DNA of 64,000 nt from an uncultured Lachnospiraceae bacterium (GCA_910585825.1 CAJUEY010000001.1:62001-126000); one strand, 5' to 3'. Shown: positions 33,414 to 42,368, counted from the stretch's first letter. Notes: generated by a model not told the origin, from the sequence alone. Translations and numbers: made by a program.

Positions 33414-34646
33414 ATGTCGCAGTTTTTAGAATATCTGAAAATGGCCGTATCGAATATCAAGGCCAATAAGATGCGCTCTTTTTTGACGATGCTTGGAATC
33501 ATCATCGGTATTTCTTCTGTTATTTTGATTATGTCTTTGGGAAATGGAGCCAGAAATGTAATTACAGAAGAAATGTCAGGCATTGCATCGGGACAGATTG
33601 CGTTGTATACCTATGATGAAACGGGAACTTACTATATAACAAATGACGATATCCAGGCGATTGAAGCAGAGATCGGCGGAATCAAAGCAGTGAATACATA
33701 TATGTCCTGTGATGGAAGCACAGCCACCAAAAAGGGAGAATTTCAGGTGTCTGCCAGTGGGCAAAGGGCCTCCTATCCATACTTTTCCAACACAGGTATT
33801 TTGAAGGGGAGATATTTTAGTGAAACAGAATATCTTTCCGGACAGCCTGTATGTGTGATTGGAGAGGCAGATGCGGTGCGTCTGTTTGGTTCCACCGATA
33901 TTCTCGGTATGAATCTGGATGTAACTCTTTGGGGAACAGAAGTGTCTTTTCGGATTGTGGGCGTGGAGCAGGAAGAACAGAAATCCATGTTTACCTTTAC
34001 TTATGAAAATTCCCCGGTGTACATTTATTTCCCACTGACCGTATTGGAGCAGGTCTACGGTATGGAATTAAATACCTTTTATCAGATCTATCTTATGGCG
34101 GAAGAAAATGCAGATACGGCGGCAATTACGACCCAGGTGGTAACTCTGTTGGAACGGCGGCATCAGTGCTACGGCGAAGATATTTACCAGTATGAGAGCT
34201 TTAATGATTATATGACCACAGTCAACACCGTGATCAATGTAGTGACCATGCTGATCTCTCTGGTAGCGGCAATTTCACTGGTTGTAGGCGGAATCGGCGT
34301 TATGAATATCATGCTGGTATCTGTGACAGAGCGGACAAGAGAAATCGGCATCCGAAAAGCTCTGGGCGCCAAAACACGCTCCATTATGCTCCAGTTTCTG
34401 TCGGAATCAGCTATTATTACCATGATCGGAGGGCTCATTGGAATTATAAGCGGAATTGGAGGCGCTTTTTTGGTGGCAAAAGTTGTATCCGCCATCAATC
34501 CTATGTTTTCTTTCACCCCCTCTGTGAGCATTACAACAATCCTGTTCACTACACTGTTTTCTTCTGCAATCGGCTTGTTTTTCGGCATTTATCCGGCCAG
34601 AAAAGCCGCAAAACTAAGCCCCATAGAAGCCCTGCGGAGAAACTGA
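33414..34646 (+). CDS. MacB-type FtsX-fold ABC permease
   Basis: 410 residues. One N-terminal membrane helix (about 20-42, MLGIIIGISSVILIM) precedes a MacB-PCD-like extracellular domain (about 45-265). The C-terminal FtsX domain has three helices (about 280-305, 325-355, 370-395) with the conserved GGIGVMNIMLVSVTERTREI and final SPIEALRRN. This topology is the four-helix MacB/FtsX type, which moves peptides or signals using the ATPase encoded by the first gene. It starts 9 bp after the adaptor gene and is followed by a terminator. The substrate is unknown. Confidence 0.93.
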   Translation: MSQFLEYLKMAVSNIKANKMRSFLTMLGIIIGISSVILIMSLGNGARNVITEEMSGIASGQIALYTYDETGTYYITNDDIQAIEAEIGGIKAVNTYMSCDGSTATKKGEFQVSASGQRASYPYFSNTGILKGRYFSETEYLSGQPVCVIGEADAVRLFGSTDILGMNLDVTLWGTEVSFRIVGVEQEEQKSMFTFTYENSPVYIYFPLTVLEQVYGMELNTFYQIYLMAEENADTAAITTQVVTLLERRHQCYGEDIYQYESFNDYMTTVNTVINVVTMLISLVAAISLVVGGIGVMNIMLVSVTERTREIGIRKALGAKTRSIMLQFLSESAIITMIGGLIGIISGIGGAFLVAKVVSAINPMFSFTPSVSITTILFTTLFSSAIGLFFGIYPARKAAKLSPIEALRRN

Positions 34647-34756
34647 AAACAAATCTATAGCAGATGCTGTCTGAGGTAAATGATTGACAAATAAATTACC
34701 ATAAAACAAATTTTCAAGTTACACTTGCAATTTGCCTCAAAAATTATTAATATAAG

Positions 34757-34784
34757 AAAAAGGTATCGGAGGATACCTTTTTTT
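34757..34784 (+). terminator. Intrinsic terminator after the MacAB-type operon
   Basis: 11-bp inverted repeat aaaaaggtatc / gatacctttttt with a 4-nt loop (ggag) and a T run to 34784, 111 bp downstream of the permease stop. Confidence 0.88.
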
Positions 34785-34850
34785 GGATAGATGGAACAAC
34801 TGGCAGAAAACGGCATATAGTATAGTGATATTGTGAATGGAGCCATGACA

Positions 34851-35267
34851 GTGAATTATTTTGAAGAGCCTTATTCAAGGGTGCAAAAGGAGTATGGACA
34901 GGGGCTGCCGTTTTATCTGACATACCCGATGACAAACGTATATCAGACAGAAAAAGAGTACGAGCGGGATATGGAGCGCATGAAAGAAATGTATCCAAAA
35001 CGCATGAAGAAACTTCTTGCATATGTGGAAGAAGAATGTGACAAAATGGAGTACGAAGGCAGCGTCATGTATGATGAATATCCGGATAAAGTGCTTTTGT
35101 ACCGGGCTGCAGCAGGCATTTACGATAAGGCAGTTCCGGTACAGGAAACAGAGCGCAGAGACAGAGGCAGAGACAGAGATCTCATGGATGTGATACAGGT
35201 GCTTATGTACGACGAAATACACAGACGCAGGGGCAGACGAAGGAGATGCTGCCGGAAGTGGTGGTAG
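34851..35267 (+). CDS. Small basic conserved-type protein, unknown function
   Basis: 138 residues if translation starts at GTG 34851, which has GGAG 8 bp upstream; earlier in-frame codons GTG 34833 and ATG 34845 lack good spacing. The body is helical and charged (YERDMERMKEMYPKRMKKLL, then AYVEEECDKMEYEG) and the C-terminus is extremely basic (RRRGRRRRCCRKWW). I think it is a lineage-restricted hypothetical family; I cannot name it. No signal peptide. It lies between the MacAB-type operon terminator and a large membrane-anchored protein, 81 bp away, and may be co-transcribed with the latter. Confidence 0.65.
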   Translation: MNYFEEPYSRVQKEYGQGLPFYLTYPMTNVYQTEKEYERDMERMKEMYPKRMKKLLAYVEEECDKMEYEGSVMYDEYPDKVLLYRAAAGIYDKAVPVQETERRDRGRDRDLMDVIQVLMYDEIHRRRGRRRRCCRKWW

Positions 35268-35348
35268 AAGAAGACTGGATTCGGCCATGGTTTTTGTGAA
35301 TTCAAAAGCCATGGCATACGGCAGAACATGAAAGGTGAACGAGATGCT

Positions 35349-37892
35349 ATGAAAAAAGGCATATTAAAGATAGTCATATTAATTGCAGTTTTCTGCGCCG
35401 GAGTGTTGGGTTTTGGAAAACTTACCAATCATTCCAATAAGGATCTGACGACAGAAATGGCAGATGCAACACTTCCTGTGATTTCTTTATATGCACAGGA
35501 TGCCGGAACAAAAGAACGGATGGAGATCAATGAACTGCGGGGGTATACCTCTCCCATGAATGCCATATATATGAGAGATACAATTACGCCTGTTGGCGAA
35601 GATCGAATCTTACCGGTTCGGGTGCGGCTGTATGACACTCAGGTCAGTGGGATTTCCTATGAGATCCGCAGTCTGGATATGGACAGGCTGATTGCGGATA
35701 CCAGAGTAGAGGATTATGTCAAAGAGCAGGGAATGATCAAAGCAGATATTACCATTCAAAACCTTCTGGAAAAAGGTCAGGAATATCTGTTTATTATAAA
35801 ACTGGAATCTCAGGATGATACGATTTATTATTATACGAGAATCATAGAAGAAGAGGATTGCCATACAGACAAGTGCGTTGCCTTTTCCATGGACTTTCAC
35901 AATAAGACCTTTGATGCGCAGGCATCAAAGGAGCTGGCAACTTATCTGGAGCCGAATGCTTCCGGGGACAATTCGACTCTGAGCAGAGTGGACATCCATT
36001 CCAGTTTGAAACAGGTGGCATGGGCGGATCTGAATGGAGAGCGGCTTACGACGCCGATTCCGTCTATAAAAGAGATCAACAGCTCCTATACCGTTGTGGT
36101 TTTGGATTATCTGGTAACATCAACGGGAATAAACGGAGAACTGGAATATTATAATGTAGAAGAATACTACCGCATCCGATACACAAACGAAAGAATGTAC
36201 CTTTTAAATTATGAGAGAAATGCGGAGCAGATTTTCCGGGCAGAGAATCTGGAGGTTTATGACAATTATATTCAACTGGGAATCAGAGATCCGGATGTGG
36301 AATTCGCCTCTAACGAGAAAGGAGATATCGTCTGTTTTGTACAGGGGGGCGAACTCTGGAGTTATAATGAGACAAGCAATCAGCTGTCCCAGATATTCAG
36401 CTTTATCGGCAATGAAGGAATTGATGACAGAGAAAATTACAGAGAGCATGATATCCGGATTATCCGTATCGATGAAACAGGGAGCGTCAACTTTGTGGTT
36501 TACGGATATATGAACTGCGGCGTTCATGAAGGAAAAGTCGGTATCTGTGTATACCAGTATGACAGCGTAGCCAATACAGTAGAGGAAGAGCTGTTTATTC
36601 CTTCTGATGAATCTTATCAGGTAATGAAGGCGGATCTGGGTCAGCTTATGTATGAAAACGGGCAGATGATTTTCTTTATTATGTTAAACGGAACAGTCTA
36701 CCGGATTGACCTGATGCAGATGCAGGTCAAAGAATATATCACAGGACTGACGGAAGGAGCTTATGCGATTTCCGATTCCCACAGATATTTTGCGTGGGTG
36801 GAAAGCGAAGATATCAATCAAGCGGATACAATACATTTTATCAATCTGGATACAGAAGAACGCAAAGAAATTTCCGCAGATTCCGGAGAATATATGAAGG
36901 CGCTGGGATTTATGGAAGACGATTTTGTGTACGGCGTGGCCAAAGAGTCGGACATCCATCAGGATCTGGCGGGCAAGCTGACTTTTCCTATGTATCAGGT
37001 CAGAATTTTAGAAGCGGATTCTTTAAATATTCTCAAGTCTTATGAGAAACCGGGATTTTTTGTTTCAGATATTGAAATTAAGGATTATATCATGTATTTA
37101 AACAGAATACAGTACAATGGCATGGCATATGTGGAGGCTCCCCAGGATACGATTATGAACAGGGAAGGAGACAAAGCGGCGATTGTAAGCATACACAGCT
37201 CCGTAACAGAAGTGAAGGAGACGCAGATACAGCTTTCTCTGGCAGAAGAGGTCAGGGAGGCGGCGCCAAAGATCCTGACGCCCAGGGAAGTGGTTTTGGA
37301 AGAAAAAAGAGAAATTACTTTGAATGATACCGGTGAAAAGAGCAGTTATTATGCTTATGCAAGAGGAGATGTCCTTCGGGTAACGGATGATTTGAAAGAG
37401 GCTGTTTCTGCAGCCAACCAGGAAATGGGAGTTGTAATCGGCAGCAGACAGCAGTATGTCTGGAAACGGGCCAGAAAATCCATACAGCCGGCAATGGAAG
37501 TAAAAGCAGGAGATGAAGACGCAGGAGGCTCTTCTATAGCCCAGTGTGTCAGCGCCATGTTGGAGCAGGAATCCATCAACATTGGCGTGACGGCTTTGAT
37601 TGGTCAGGGCAAGACGCCGAAAGAAATTTTAGAGACCACGATGGAAGATGTAACGGTGGTGGATTTAAGCAGATGCAGTCTGGAAGAAGTTCTTTACTAT
37701 GTCAGTCTCGGGGCGCCGGTGTTTGCCATGCGCAGCGATACGGAGGCTGTGCTGGTGACAGGATATGATGCGAATAATGTATATCTGTATGATCCTACTG
37801 GCTCTGTGGAAGAAAAAATGGGACAAAATGATGCTGCAGAAATGTTTGAGCATGCCGGAAATATCTTTTTTGGTTATATTGTAGAACAGTAA
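35349..37892 (+). CDS. Large exported protein with degenerate C39-like C-terminal domain
   Basis: 847 residues from ATG 35349 (an in-frame ATG at 35328 is also possible). One N-terminal hydrophobic segment (ILKIVILIAVFCAGVLGFG) gives a membrane anchor or signal peptide. The long central part (about 60-640) is beta-rich, with WD-like phrases such as GDIVCFVQGGELWSYNE, suggesting a propeller. The last 130 residues resemble a papain-fold C39-type peptidase: SSIAQCVSAML carries the Gln-Cys pair and AVLVTGYDANNVYLYDP the second half, but the position where C39 enzymes have His (HxVxVTGY) is Ala/Val here. It may therefore be a binding rather than a cleaving domain. Lineage-type surface protein; function unknown. 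Confidence 0.72.
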   Translation: MKKGILKIVILIAVFCAGVLGFGKLTNHSNKDLTTEMADATLPVISLYAQDAGTKERMEINELRGYTSPMNAIYMRDTITPVGEDRILPVRVRLYDTQVSGISYEIRSLDMDRLIADTRVEDYVKEQGMIKADITIQNLLEKGQEYLFIIKLESQDDTIYYYTRIIEEEDCHTDKCVAFSMDFHNKTFDAQASKELATYLEPNASGDNSTLSRVDIHSSLKQVAWADLNGERLTTPIPSIKEINSSYTVVVLDYLVTSTGINGELEYYNVEEYYRIRYTNERMYLLNYERNAEQIFRAENLEVYDNYIQLGIRDPDVEFASNEKGDIVCFVQGGELWSYNETSNQLSQIFSFIGNEGIDDRENYREHDIRIIRIDETGSVNFVVYGYMNCGVHEGKVGICVYQYDSVANTVEEELFIPSDESYQVMKADLGQLMYENGQMIFFIMLNGTVYRIDLMQMQVKEYITGLTEGAYAISDSHRYFAWVESEDINQADTIHFINLDTEERKEISADSGEYMKALGFMEDDFVYGVAKESDIHQDLAGKLTFPMYQVRILEADSLNILKSYEKPGFFVSDIEIKDYIMYLNRIQYNGMAYVEAPQDTIMNREGDKAAIVSIHSSVTEVKETQIQLSLAEEVREAAPKILTPREVVLEEKREITLNDTGEKSSYYAYARGDVLRVTDDLKEAVSAANQEMGVVIGSRQQYVWKRARKSIQPAMEVKAGDEDAGGSSIAQCVSAMLEQESINIGVTALIGQGKTPKEILETTMEDVTVVDLSRCSLEEVLYYVSLGAPVFAMRSDTEAVLVTGYDANNVYLYDPTGSVEEKMGQNDAAEMFEHAGNIFFGYIVEQ

Positions 37893-38061
37893 GACAGGAA
37901 GAAAAGGCAGCTATTCTGTTTGGGGTTCTGTAAACTGTGAAGACGTAGGCTGAATAGTAACAGAAAAAGGCTTAAAATGGAAGGAAAATGAAAAAAGTGC
38001 ATAAGTTTTGCCTGATAGACTATCATTCTTTCGTAGAAATTAATGATTTTGTAAAAAAACA

Positions 38062-38090
38062 TTGTAAATTTAGAAATTATAGTTTATATT
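38062..38090 (+). promoter_or_regulatory. Promoter of the HPr-like gene
   Basis: -35 TTGTAA (38062-38067), 17-bp spacer, -10 TATATT (38085-38090), 30 bp before the ATG. The ribosome site AGGAGGAAACG follows. Confidence 0.6.
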
Positions 38091-38120
38091 AAAAAATGTA
38101 CTTTAGGAGGAAACGAAAAC

Positions 38121-38375
38121 ATGAGCAAAAAGGAAATTGTAGTATCGAATGTTTCAGCGAAACATGACAATCCAATTGCTGAACTGGTGCAGGTTGCCTG
38201 TCAGTTTGACAGTCATATTACCTTGGAGAGTGAGAATCGAAGAATCAATGCCAAAAGTATTATGGGAATCATGGCTTTTAATCCCTCTAAGGGAATGGTC
38301 GTGAATATTGTTACTGAAGGTAATGATGAAGAAGAAGCATTGATAGCAATGGAAAAATTTTTAGTATGTGAGTAA
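38121..38375 (+). CDS. HPr-like phosphocarrier-family protein
   Basis: 84 residues, the size of HPr. Alignment by eye keeps the phosphorylatable His at position 15 (SAKHDNPIAELV) and Ser at position 46 (NAKSIMGIMAF), the PTS enzyme I and HPr kinase sites of canonical HPr. However, the normal GLHARPA active loop has become AKHDNPI, so the conserved Arg17 is Asn and Gly13/Leu14 are lost. Such proteins may act as regulators more than as sugar-phosphorelay carriers. It is preceded by its own promoter and followed 24 bp later by a lysine-rich small protein. No PTS permease is near. Fold confident, PTS activity doubtful. Confidence 0.85.
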   Translation: MSKKEIVVSNVSAKHDNPIAELVQVACQFDSHITLESENRRINAKSIMGIMAFNPSKGMVVNIVTEGNDEEEALIAMEKFLVCE

Positions 38376-38399
38376 GTTTTGAGATTAGGGAGGTTAATT

Positions 38400-38855
38400 A
38401 TGCCAAAAGACATGAAGGGTAAAGTACCTGAAGCAGATGCCAAAAAGAAATCAGAAGTGAAGACAGAGACTGTCAAGACAGAAACAAAAGCAGCCGAACC
38501 AAAGAAAGAGACCGTTTTAGAAGTTAAGAAAGCCGAACCAAAGAAAGAGACTGTTGTAGCGTCTAAGAAAGTTGAACCGAAGAAAGAAACAGTTCCGGTT
38601 AAGAAAACAGCAGTAAAACCGAAGAAGGCAAAAGAAAAAGCAGCGCTGGAGCCGGAAATATATGTACAGTACACAGATAACGGTGAACAGCAAGCAAGTA
38701 TCACAGATATTGTAGCCAAGATCAAGGCTTTATATGTAGCAGAAGGACACCGCGAGTCTTCGATTAAATCTCTTAAGGTATATATGAAACCGCAGGAATG
38801 GAAAGCATATTATGTGATTAATGATAAGATCGAAGGAAACATCATGATATTTTAA
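38400..38855 (+). CDS. Lysine-rich protein with KKET repeats (DUF6465-like)
   Basis: 151 residues from ATG 38400, preceded by GGGAGG; the frame opens at 38379 but has no ribosome site there. Residues about 15-90 are low-complexity K/E/V/P with a 13-residue repeat built on EPKKETV (three clear copies near 34-70). The C-terminal 65 residues form a globular alpha/beta domain (PEIYVQYTDNGEQQASITDI, then GHRESSIKSLKVYMKP) that I associate with DUF6465, a family common in Lachnospiraceae. Function unknown; the domain could be nucleic-acid or protein binding. It shares a transcript with the HPr-like gene and ends at a strong terminator. Confidence 0.75.
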   Translation: MPKDMKGKVPEADAKKKSEVKTETVKTETKAAEPKKETVLEVKKAEPKKETVVASKKVEPKKETVPVKKTAVKPKKAKEKAALEPEIYVQYTDNGEQQASITDIVAKIKALYVAEGHRESSIKSLKVYMKPQEWKAYYVINDKIEGNIMIF

Positions 38856-38871
38856 TTTAAATATAAAAAGT

Positions 38872-38897
38872 TCCCCGGCATTGCCGGGGATTTTTTT
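38872..38897 (+). terminator. Intrinsic terminator between convergent genes
   Basis: GC-rich stem tccccggc / gccgggga with a 2-3 nt loop and a run of seven T (38891-38897). The stop codon of prs on the other strand lies inside the T tract. Confidence 0.92.
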
Positions 38898-40074
38898 ATG
38901 CATTTTCCTTACGGTATTTGTCTAATAGACGATAAATTCTATCATAAGGATCTAAAAGATCACTGATAGAAACATCATGATTTAAGGTATCAATGATATA
39001 AGCAATATATTTACTCATATCACAATTGATATAATAGGGTTTTTCCAAAAGTTCTTCATCCTGCCATGTGAGGTTTGTTGTCAAAAGGCGGTAGATAATA
39101 CCGTCTTCATAAGCTTTGTCAAATTTCTCAAGACCGTTTGTGAAGAGGCCGAAGGTTGCAATCATAAAAATACGGTTTGCTTTCCGTTTCTTTAATTCCG
39201 TTGCCACATCGATCATACTGTCGCCGGAAGAAATCATATCATCAATAATTAATACATCTTTTCCTTCAACAGAAGAACCTAAAAATTCATGGGCTACAAT
39301 TGGGTTGCGTCCGTCTACGACTTTGCTGTAGTCTCTGCGTTTGTAGAACATACCCATATCCAGTCCCAGGACATTGGCAAGATAAATAGCGCGATTTGTG
39401 CCGCCTTCATCCGGACTGATTACCATCATATGGTCATTGTCGATTTTCAAGTCTTTTACATTATTTAAAATTCCCTTAATAAACTGATAAGCGGGCTGTA
39501 CCGTATCAAATCCCTTTAGAGGAATTGCATTCTGTACTCTGGGATCGTGGGCGTCAAAAGTAATGATATTGTCAACTCCCATATGGATCAGATCCTGAAG
39601 CGCCAGAGCGCAGTCTAAGGATTCTCTGGAAGTCCGCTTATGCTGACGGCTTTCGTACAGGAAGGGGATAATAACTGTGATCCGCCTTGCTTTGCCGCCT
39701 ACGGCAGCGATAATACGTTTTAAGTCTGCAAAATGGTCGTCCGGAGACATCATATTATGGTGGCCGCACAGAGAATAAGTCAAATGGTGGTTGGTCACGT
39801 CTACCATAAGGTAAAGATCATAACCGCGGACAGATTCTTTGATGACGCCCTTTGCTTCGCCGCTTCCAAATCTGGGACAGGATGCTTCCACGATATAAGT
39901 GTCTCGTTTATAACTGTTGCGTGTAATTGTGTCAGAAAGCTTGTGCTCTCGTTTTGCGCGCCATTTTACCAGGTACTTGTCCACTTTTTGTCCCATATCT
40001 GTAAAGCTTTCCAATGGGATCAGGCCAAGTGCGCCGGTAGGCAGGGTTTGTAGTAATCGTTCATCATTTGCCAT
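38896..40074 (-). CDS. prs: Ribose-phosphate pyrophosphokinase
   Basis: 392 residues; makes PRPP from ribose-5-phosphate and ATP for nucleotide, His, Trp and NAD synthesis. The PRPP-binding loop is VLIIDDMISSGDSM (near 272), with ATP/Mg segments VIIPFLYESRQHKRT and ITFDAHDPRVQN before it. It is about 75 residues longer than the usual 315: the extra sequence lies at the N-terminus (about 1-75) and in the C-terminal tail (from LLTTNLTWQDEEL). This longer form is, as far as I recall, normal in this bacterial group. It is the last gene of the murC-dnaB/D-dnaI-prs run, 36 bp after dnaI. Cytoplasmic. Confidence 0.93.
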   Translation of the reverse strand: MANDERLLQTLPTGALGLIPLESFTDMGQKVDKYLVKWRAKREHKLSDTITRNSYKRDTYIVEASCPRFGSGEAKGVIKESVRGYDLYLMVDVTNHHLTYSLCGHHNMMSPDDHFADLKRIIAAVGGKARRITVIIPFLYESRQHKRTSRESLDCALALQDLIHMGVDNIITFDAHDPRVQNAIPLKGFDTVQPAYQFIKGILNNVKDLKIDNDHMMVISPDEGGTNRAIYLANVLGLDMGMFYKRRDYSKVVDGRNPIVAHEFLGSSVEGKDVLIIDDMISSGDSMIDVATELKKRKANRIFMIATFGLFTNGLEKFDKAYEDGIIYRLLTTNLTWQDEELLEKPYYINCDMSKYIAYIIDTLNHDVSISDLLDPYDRIYRLLDKYRKENA

Positions 40075-40110
40075 GATAATCCTCCATAAAAATATATATA
40101 GGGTTAATAG

Positions 40111-41097
40111 TTATCGAAGTTTTTTCTGGATGCGGATATCGTCGCCAAACAGCTTTAAGATAACGTAGCTGCTGGATATTCTGGAAAACGTCCGCTCGGA
40201 ATAGATTTCCGCCACTTTATTCAGAGTTAGATTCGTTGAAATAATCGTCGATTTCCTTCGGAGAATACGTTCATTCAGACACAGGAACAATTGTGAAACG
40301 GTAAAAGAGTTTGGCATTTCGGTACCTAAATCATCAATAATCAAAAGGTCGCAGTCGAATATATTCTGATGAGCGGCAATGATATTCTCTGTCGTGGATT
40401 TGTGAAAGGTATTTTGTTCAAAAACATCAAAAATCTGAAATGCGGTAAAATAAATAACAGAATGACCGGTATCCAGAAGTTCTTTCGCAATACAGTTTGA
40501 CAAAAATGTTTTGCCGACCCCGGTATCGCCGTAGAAGAAAAGATTGGAAAACACAGAATCAAATTCATTGATAAATTTTCGGCATTCTTTTACTGCATTC
40601 TGCATTGTCTCCAGAGATGTCAGGCCGGTAGTGGGATTGACTTCTGTTTCGGAATAATAATCATAACAAAAAGTATTGAAATTTTCGGTTTTTAGGATGC
40701 TGCGGATATTGGACTGGGTATAGACCAGATCAATAGCCCGCTGTTTGAAGCAGTGGCAGCGCTGGTTTCCAATATAACCGGTGTCTTTGCAGTCCGGGCA
40801 TTCATAAGAAGGTTCAAAATATTGCTCGGAATAGCCCAGCTCCTTTAAAATCGACAGACGCTGCTGCCTGAATTCAGTAAGCTGGCTGCGTAGTTTGGAA
40901 AGGGCAGTTACATCGCCGTTTAATAATTTTCTGGCCTGTGCAAGAGAGCAGGAAGAGATGTTGTCGTCAATTGCCTTTAGACGCTGATCTTTTCCATAGA
41001 CTTCCCGCATACGGTCATCTGCCATATGTTGATTGCGGATTTGTTTCGCATTGTATTCCCGTATAATGGTATCGTATTGAGTATTGCTTAACGGCAT
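40111..41097 (-). CDS. dnaI: Helicase loader DnaI
   Basis: 328 residues. The N-terminal helical domain is followed by a zinc-type cluster (CPDCKDTGYIGNQRCHCF, about 108-125), which in DnaI contacts the replicative helicase. The AAA+ domain has Walker A GDTGVGKTFLSN near 188, Walker B LLIIDDLGTE near 248, and sensor 1 STNLT near 290. DnaI loads the DnaC/DnaB-type helicase during replication initiation and restart. It lies 10 bp downstream of the DnaB/DnaD-type gene, the same partnership as the B. subtilis dnaB-dnaI operon. Start ATG 41097. No anomaly seen. Confidence 0.93.
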   Translation of the reverse strand: MPLSNTQYDTIIREYNAKQIRNQHMADDRMREVYGKDQRLKAIDDNISSCSLAQARKLLNGDVTALSKLRSQLTEFRQQRLSILKELGYSEQYFEPSYECPDCKDTGYIGNQRCHCFKQRAIDLVYTQSNIRSILKTENFNTFCYDYYSETEVNPTTGLTSLETMQNAVKECRKFINEFDSVFSNLFFYGDTGVGKTFLSNCIAKELLDTGHSVIYFTAFQIFDVFEQNTFHKSTTENIIAAHQNIFDCDLLIIDDLGTEMPNSFTVSQLFLCLNERILRRKSTIISTNLTLNKVAEIYSERTFSRISSSYVILKLFGDDIRIQKKLR

Positions 41098-41107
41098 ATG
41101 TAGTCTC

Positions 41108-42139
41108 CTAATGTGTAGTATTCAAAAGCTGCTTTTCCAGCTGGTCATAATTGTAAGTCCGCTGGGGAAAATTGTTAAATCGGTTTGAATTGCAGGAACG
41201 CTTGGACAAATCGGAAGATTTGGCGGCAGAACGAGATTTCTGGTGCGCCGCATCCAATTTCAGAATATCGTTTAACGTATGTACATCCTGTTTATGCCAG
41301 TTGCCAAGAATCGTGTCTGCATATTCAAAGCTGGGTTTGCCGGTCGCCTGAATCGTACGACGGCAGGCTTCTTTGATAATATCCATGGAAAGGGCATAAG
41401 AGCCTGTCCATTTCTGAATGGTCTGGACTTCGGAGGAAATAAGGCTGCGGCCGGTGATGCCGAATGCTTTCATTACGGCATACACATCCTGATGGTGCAT
41501 GCGGTGTTCCCTCTTTGCCTCTTCCACAGAAGTAATATGAGCATCTTTCCAGGAAAGGGCGACTTTGTCCATATAGCGAAGGCTGGTATGGCCGTTGCTG
41601 ACACAGATCTCAATAAGATATTCGATCAGCTCTGTGGAAAACGAAAGATTGTCATACCAGTATAAGATCGTCTGAATGTCGGTAGAATTTAATGTTCTGC
41701 CAAGGTAATTTTCGGTGATGAACAGTACTTCCTGAATCCCTTCGTCCTTTTGAAACTCTTCTAGCTGCTCTAAAGTATAAGAAAAGGAGGAGGAGCCGGA
41801 AGTGTTTTTGGGAGCGGGCGCAGCCGGCGGCAGAGCATCTGCCGTGGGAAGCTTTAGTGAAATTTTGGATACTTCATGATCCGCATCGTATTCCATGTGC
41901 AGAAGGCGCATCTTCTCCCAGTAGGTCAGAGCGCGTAAAATATCTTTTTCCGTATGTTCAAACACATCTGCAAGTTCGGAAATAGAACAGGTCTGCCGGC
42001 TTTGATCCATACACCGGAGCAGATAGAGATAAATTTTTACGAATTCTCCATTTGCATTTGTCATATACTTGTCTATGAAGATATTAGGAACACAGGTAGA
42101 AGACAATAAACTACCGCAGTCCAATGTAATGTCAGCCAT
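41108..42139 (-). CDS. Primosomal DnaB/DnaD-family replication initiation protein
   Basis: 343 residues from ATG 42139, the second of two in-frame ATGs; it has GAGAGG 8 nt upstream, while the first (42145) is too close. N-terminal winged-helix DDBH1-like part (about 15-90), then two copies of the DDBH2 DNA-remodelling domain: LEQLEEFQKDEGIQEVLF ending with YMDKVALSWKDAHI, and VYAVMKAFGITGRSLISSEV ending with YADTILGNWHKQDV. Both copies keep the YxxxIxxW DNA-binding motif. One DDBH1 plus two DDBH2 matches the layout of Bacillus DnaB (helicase co-loader) better than DnaD. dnaI is directly downstream. DnaA boxes lie upstream of its promoter. Confidence 0.9.
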   Translation of the reverse strand: MADITLDCGSLLSSTCVPNIFIDKYMTNANGEFVKIYLYLLRCMDQSRQTCSISELADVFEHTEKDILRALTYWEKMRLLHMEYDADHEVSKISLKLPTADALPPAAPAPKNTSGSSSFSYTLEQLEEFQKDEGIQEVLFITENYLGRTLNSTDIQTILYWYDNLSFSTELIEYLIEICVSNGHTSLRYMDKVALSWKDAHITSVEEAKREHRMHHQDVYAVMKAFGITGRSLISSEVQTIQKWTGSYALSMDIIKEACRRTIQATGKPSFEYADTILGNWHKQDVHTLNDILKLDAAHQKSRSAAKSSDLSKRSCNSNRFNNFPQRTYNYDQLEKQLLNTTH

Positions 42140-42176
42140 AATCATACCCTCTCTAACGCTTTCTAATCTGTTCCAG

Positions 42177-42205
42177 ATTATAGCATGCCTTCTTCAAATT
42201 GAAAA
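42177..42205 (-). promoter_or_regulatory. Extended -10 promoter of the dnaB/D-dnaI-prs operon
   Basis: On the - strand: -35 TTTTCA (42205-42200), 17-bp spacer, TGC directly before a perfect TATAAT (42182-42177), about 38 bp before the ATG. Supports transcription independent of murC. Confidence 0.72.
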
Positions 42206-42251
42206 GAGTTAATTTTGACGGAAAGCCCTGAAAATCAAGGAGTTGCACAAT

Positions 42252-42269
42252 TGTGGATAATGTGGATAA
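42252..42269 (-). promoter_or_regulatory. Tandem pair of perfect DnaA boxes (promoter-proximal)
   Basis: Two abutting exact copies of TTATCCACA on the - strand (TGTGGATAA on +) at 42252-42260 and 42261-42269, about 47 bp upstream of the -35 of the primosome-operon promoter. Confidence 0.88.
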
Positions 42270-42349
42270 AGTTCCGGAATAGCTAAAATAAGCAGGAAAA
42301 ACGGGAAAATAAATCCACATTCCGAATGTAAATAAACTGACTTTCAAAA

Positions 42350-42367
42350 TGTGGATAATGTGGATAA
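42350..42367 (-). promoter_or_regulatory. Tandem pair of perfect DnaA boxes (murC-proximal)
   Basis: Second abutting pair of exact TTATCCACA boxes at 42350-42358 and 42359-42367, same orientation as the first pair and exactly 98 bp from it, ending 1 bp before the murC stop codon. A weaker related site (aaatccaca, + strand) lies at 42311-42319. Confidence 0.88.
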
Positions 42368-42368
42368 C

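Noticed and set aside
42252..42367. Reading the DnaA boxes as the chromosomal origin oriC
   Set aside because: dnaA and dnaN are not here and no AT-rich unwinding element with DnaA-trio pattern was apparent; a regulatory or titration cluster is more likely.
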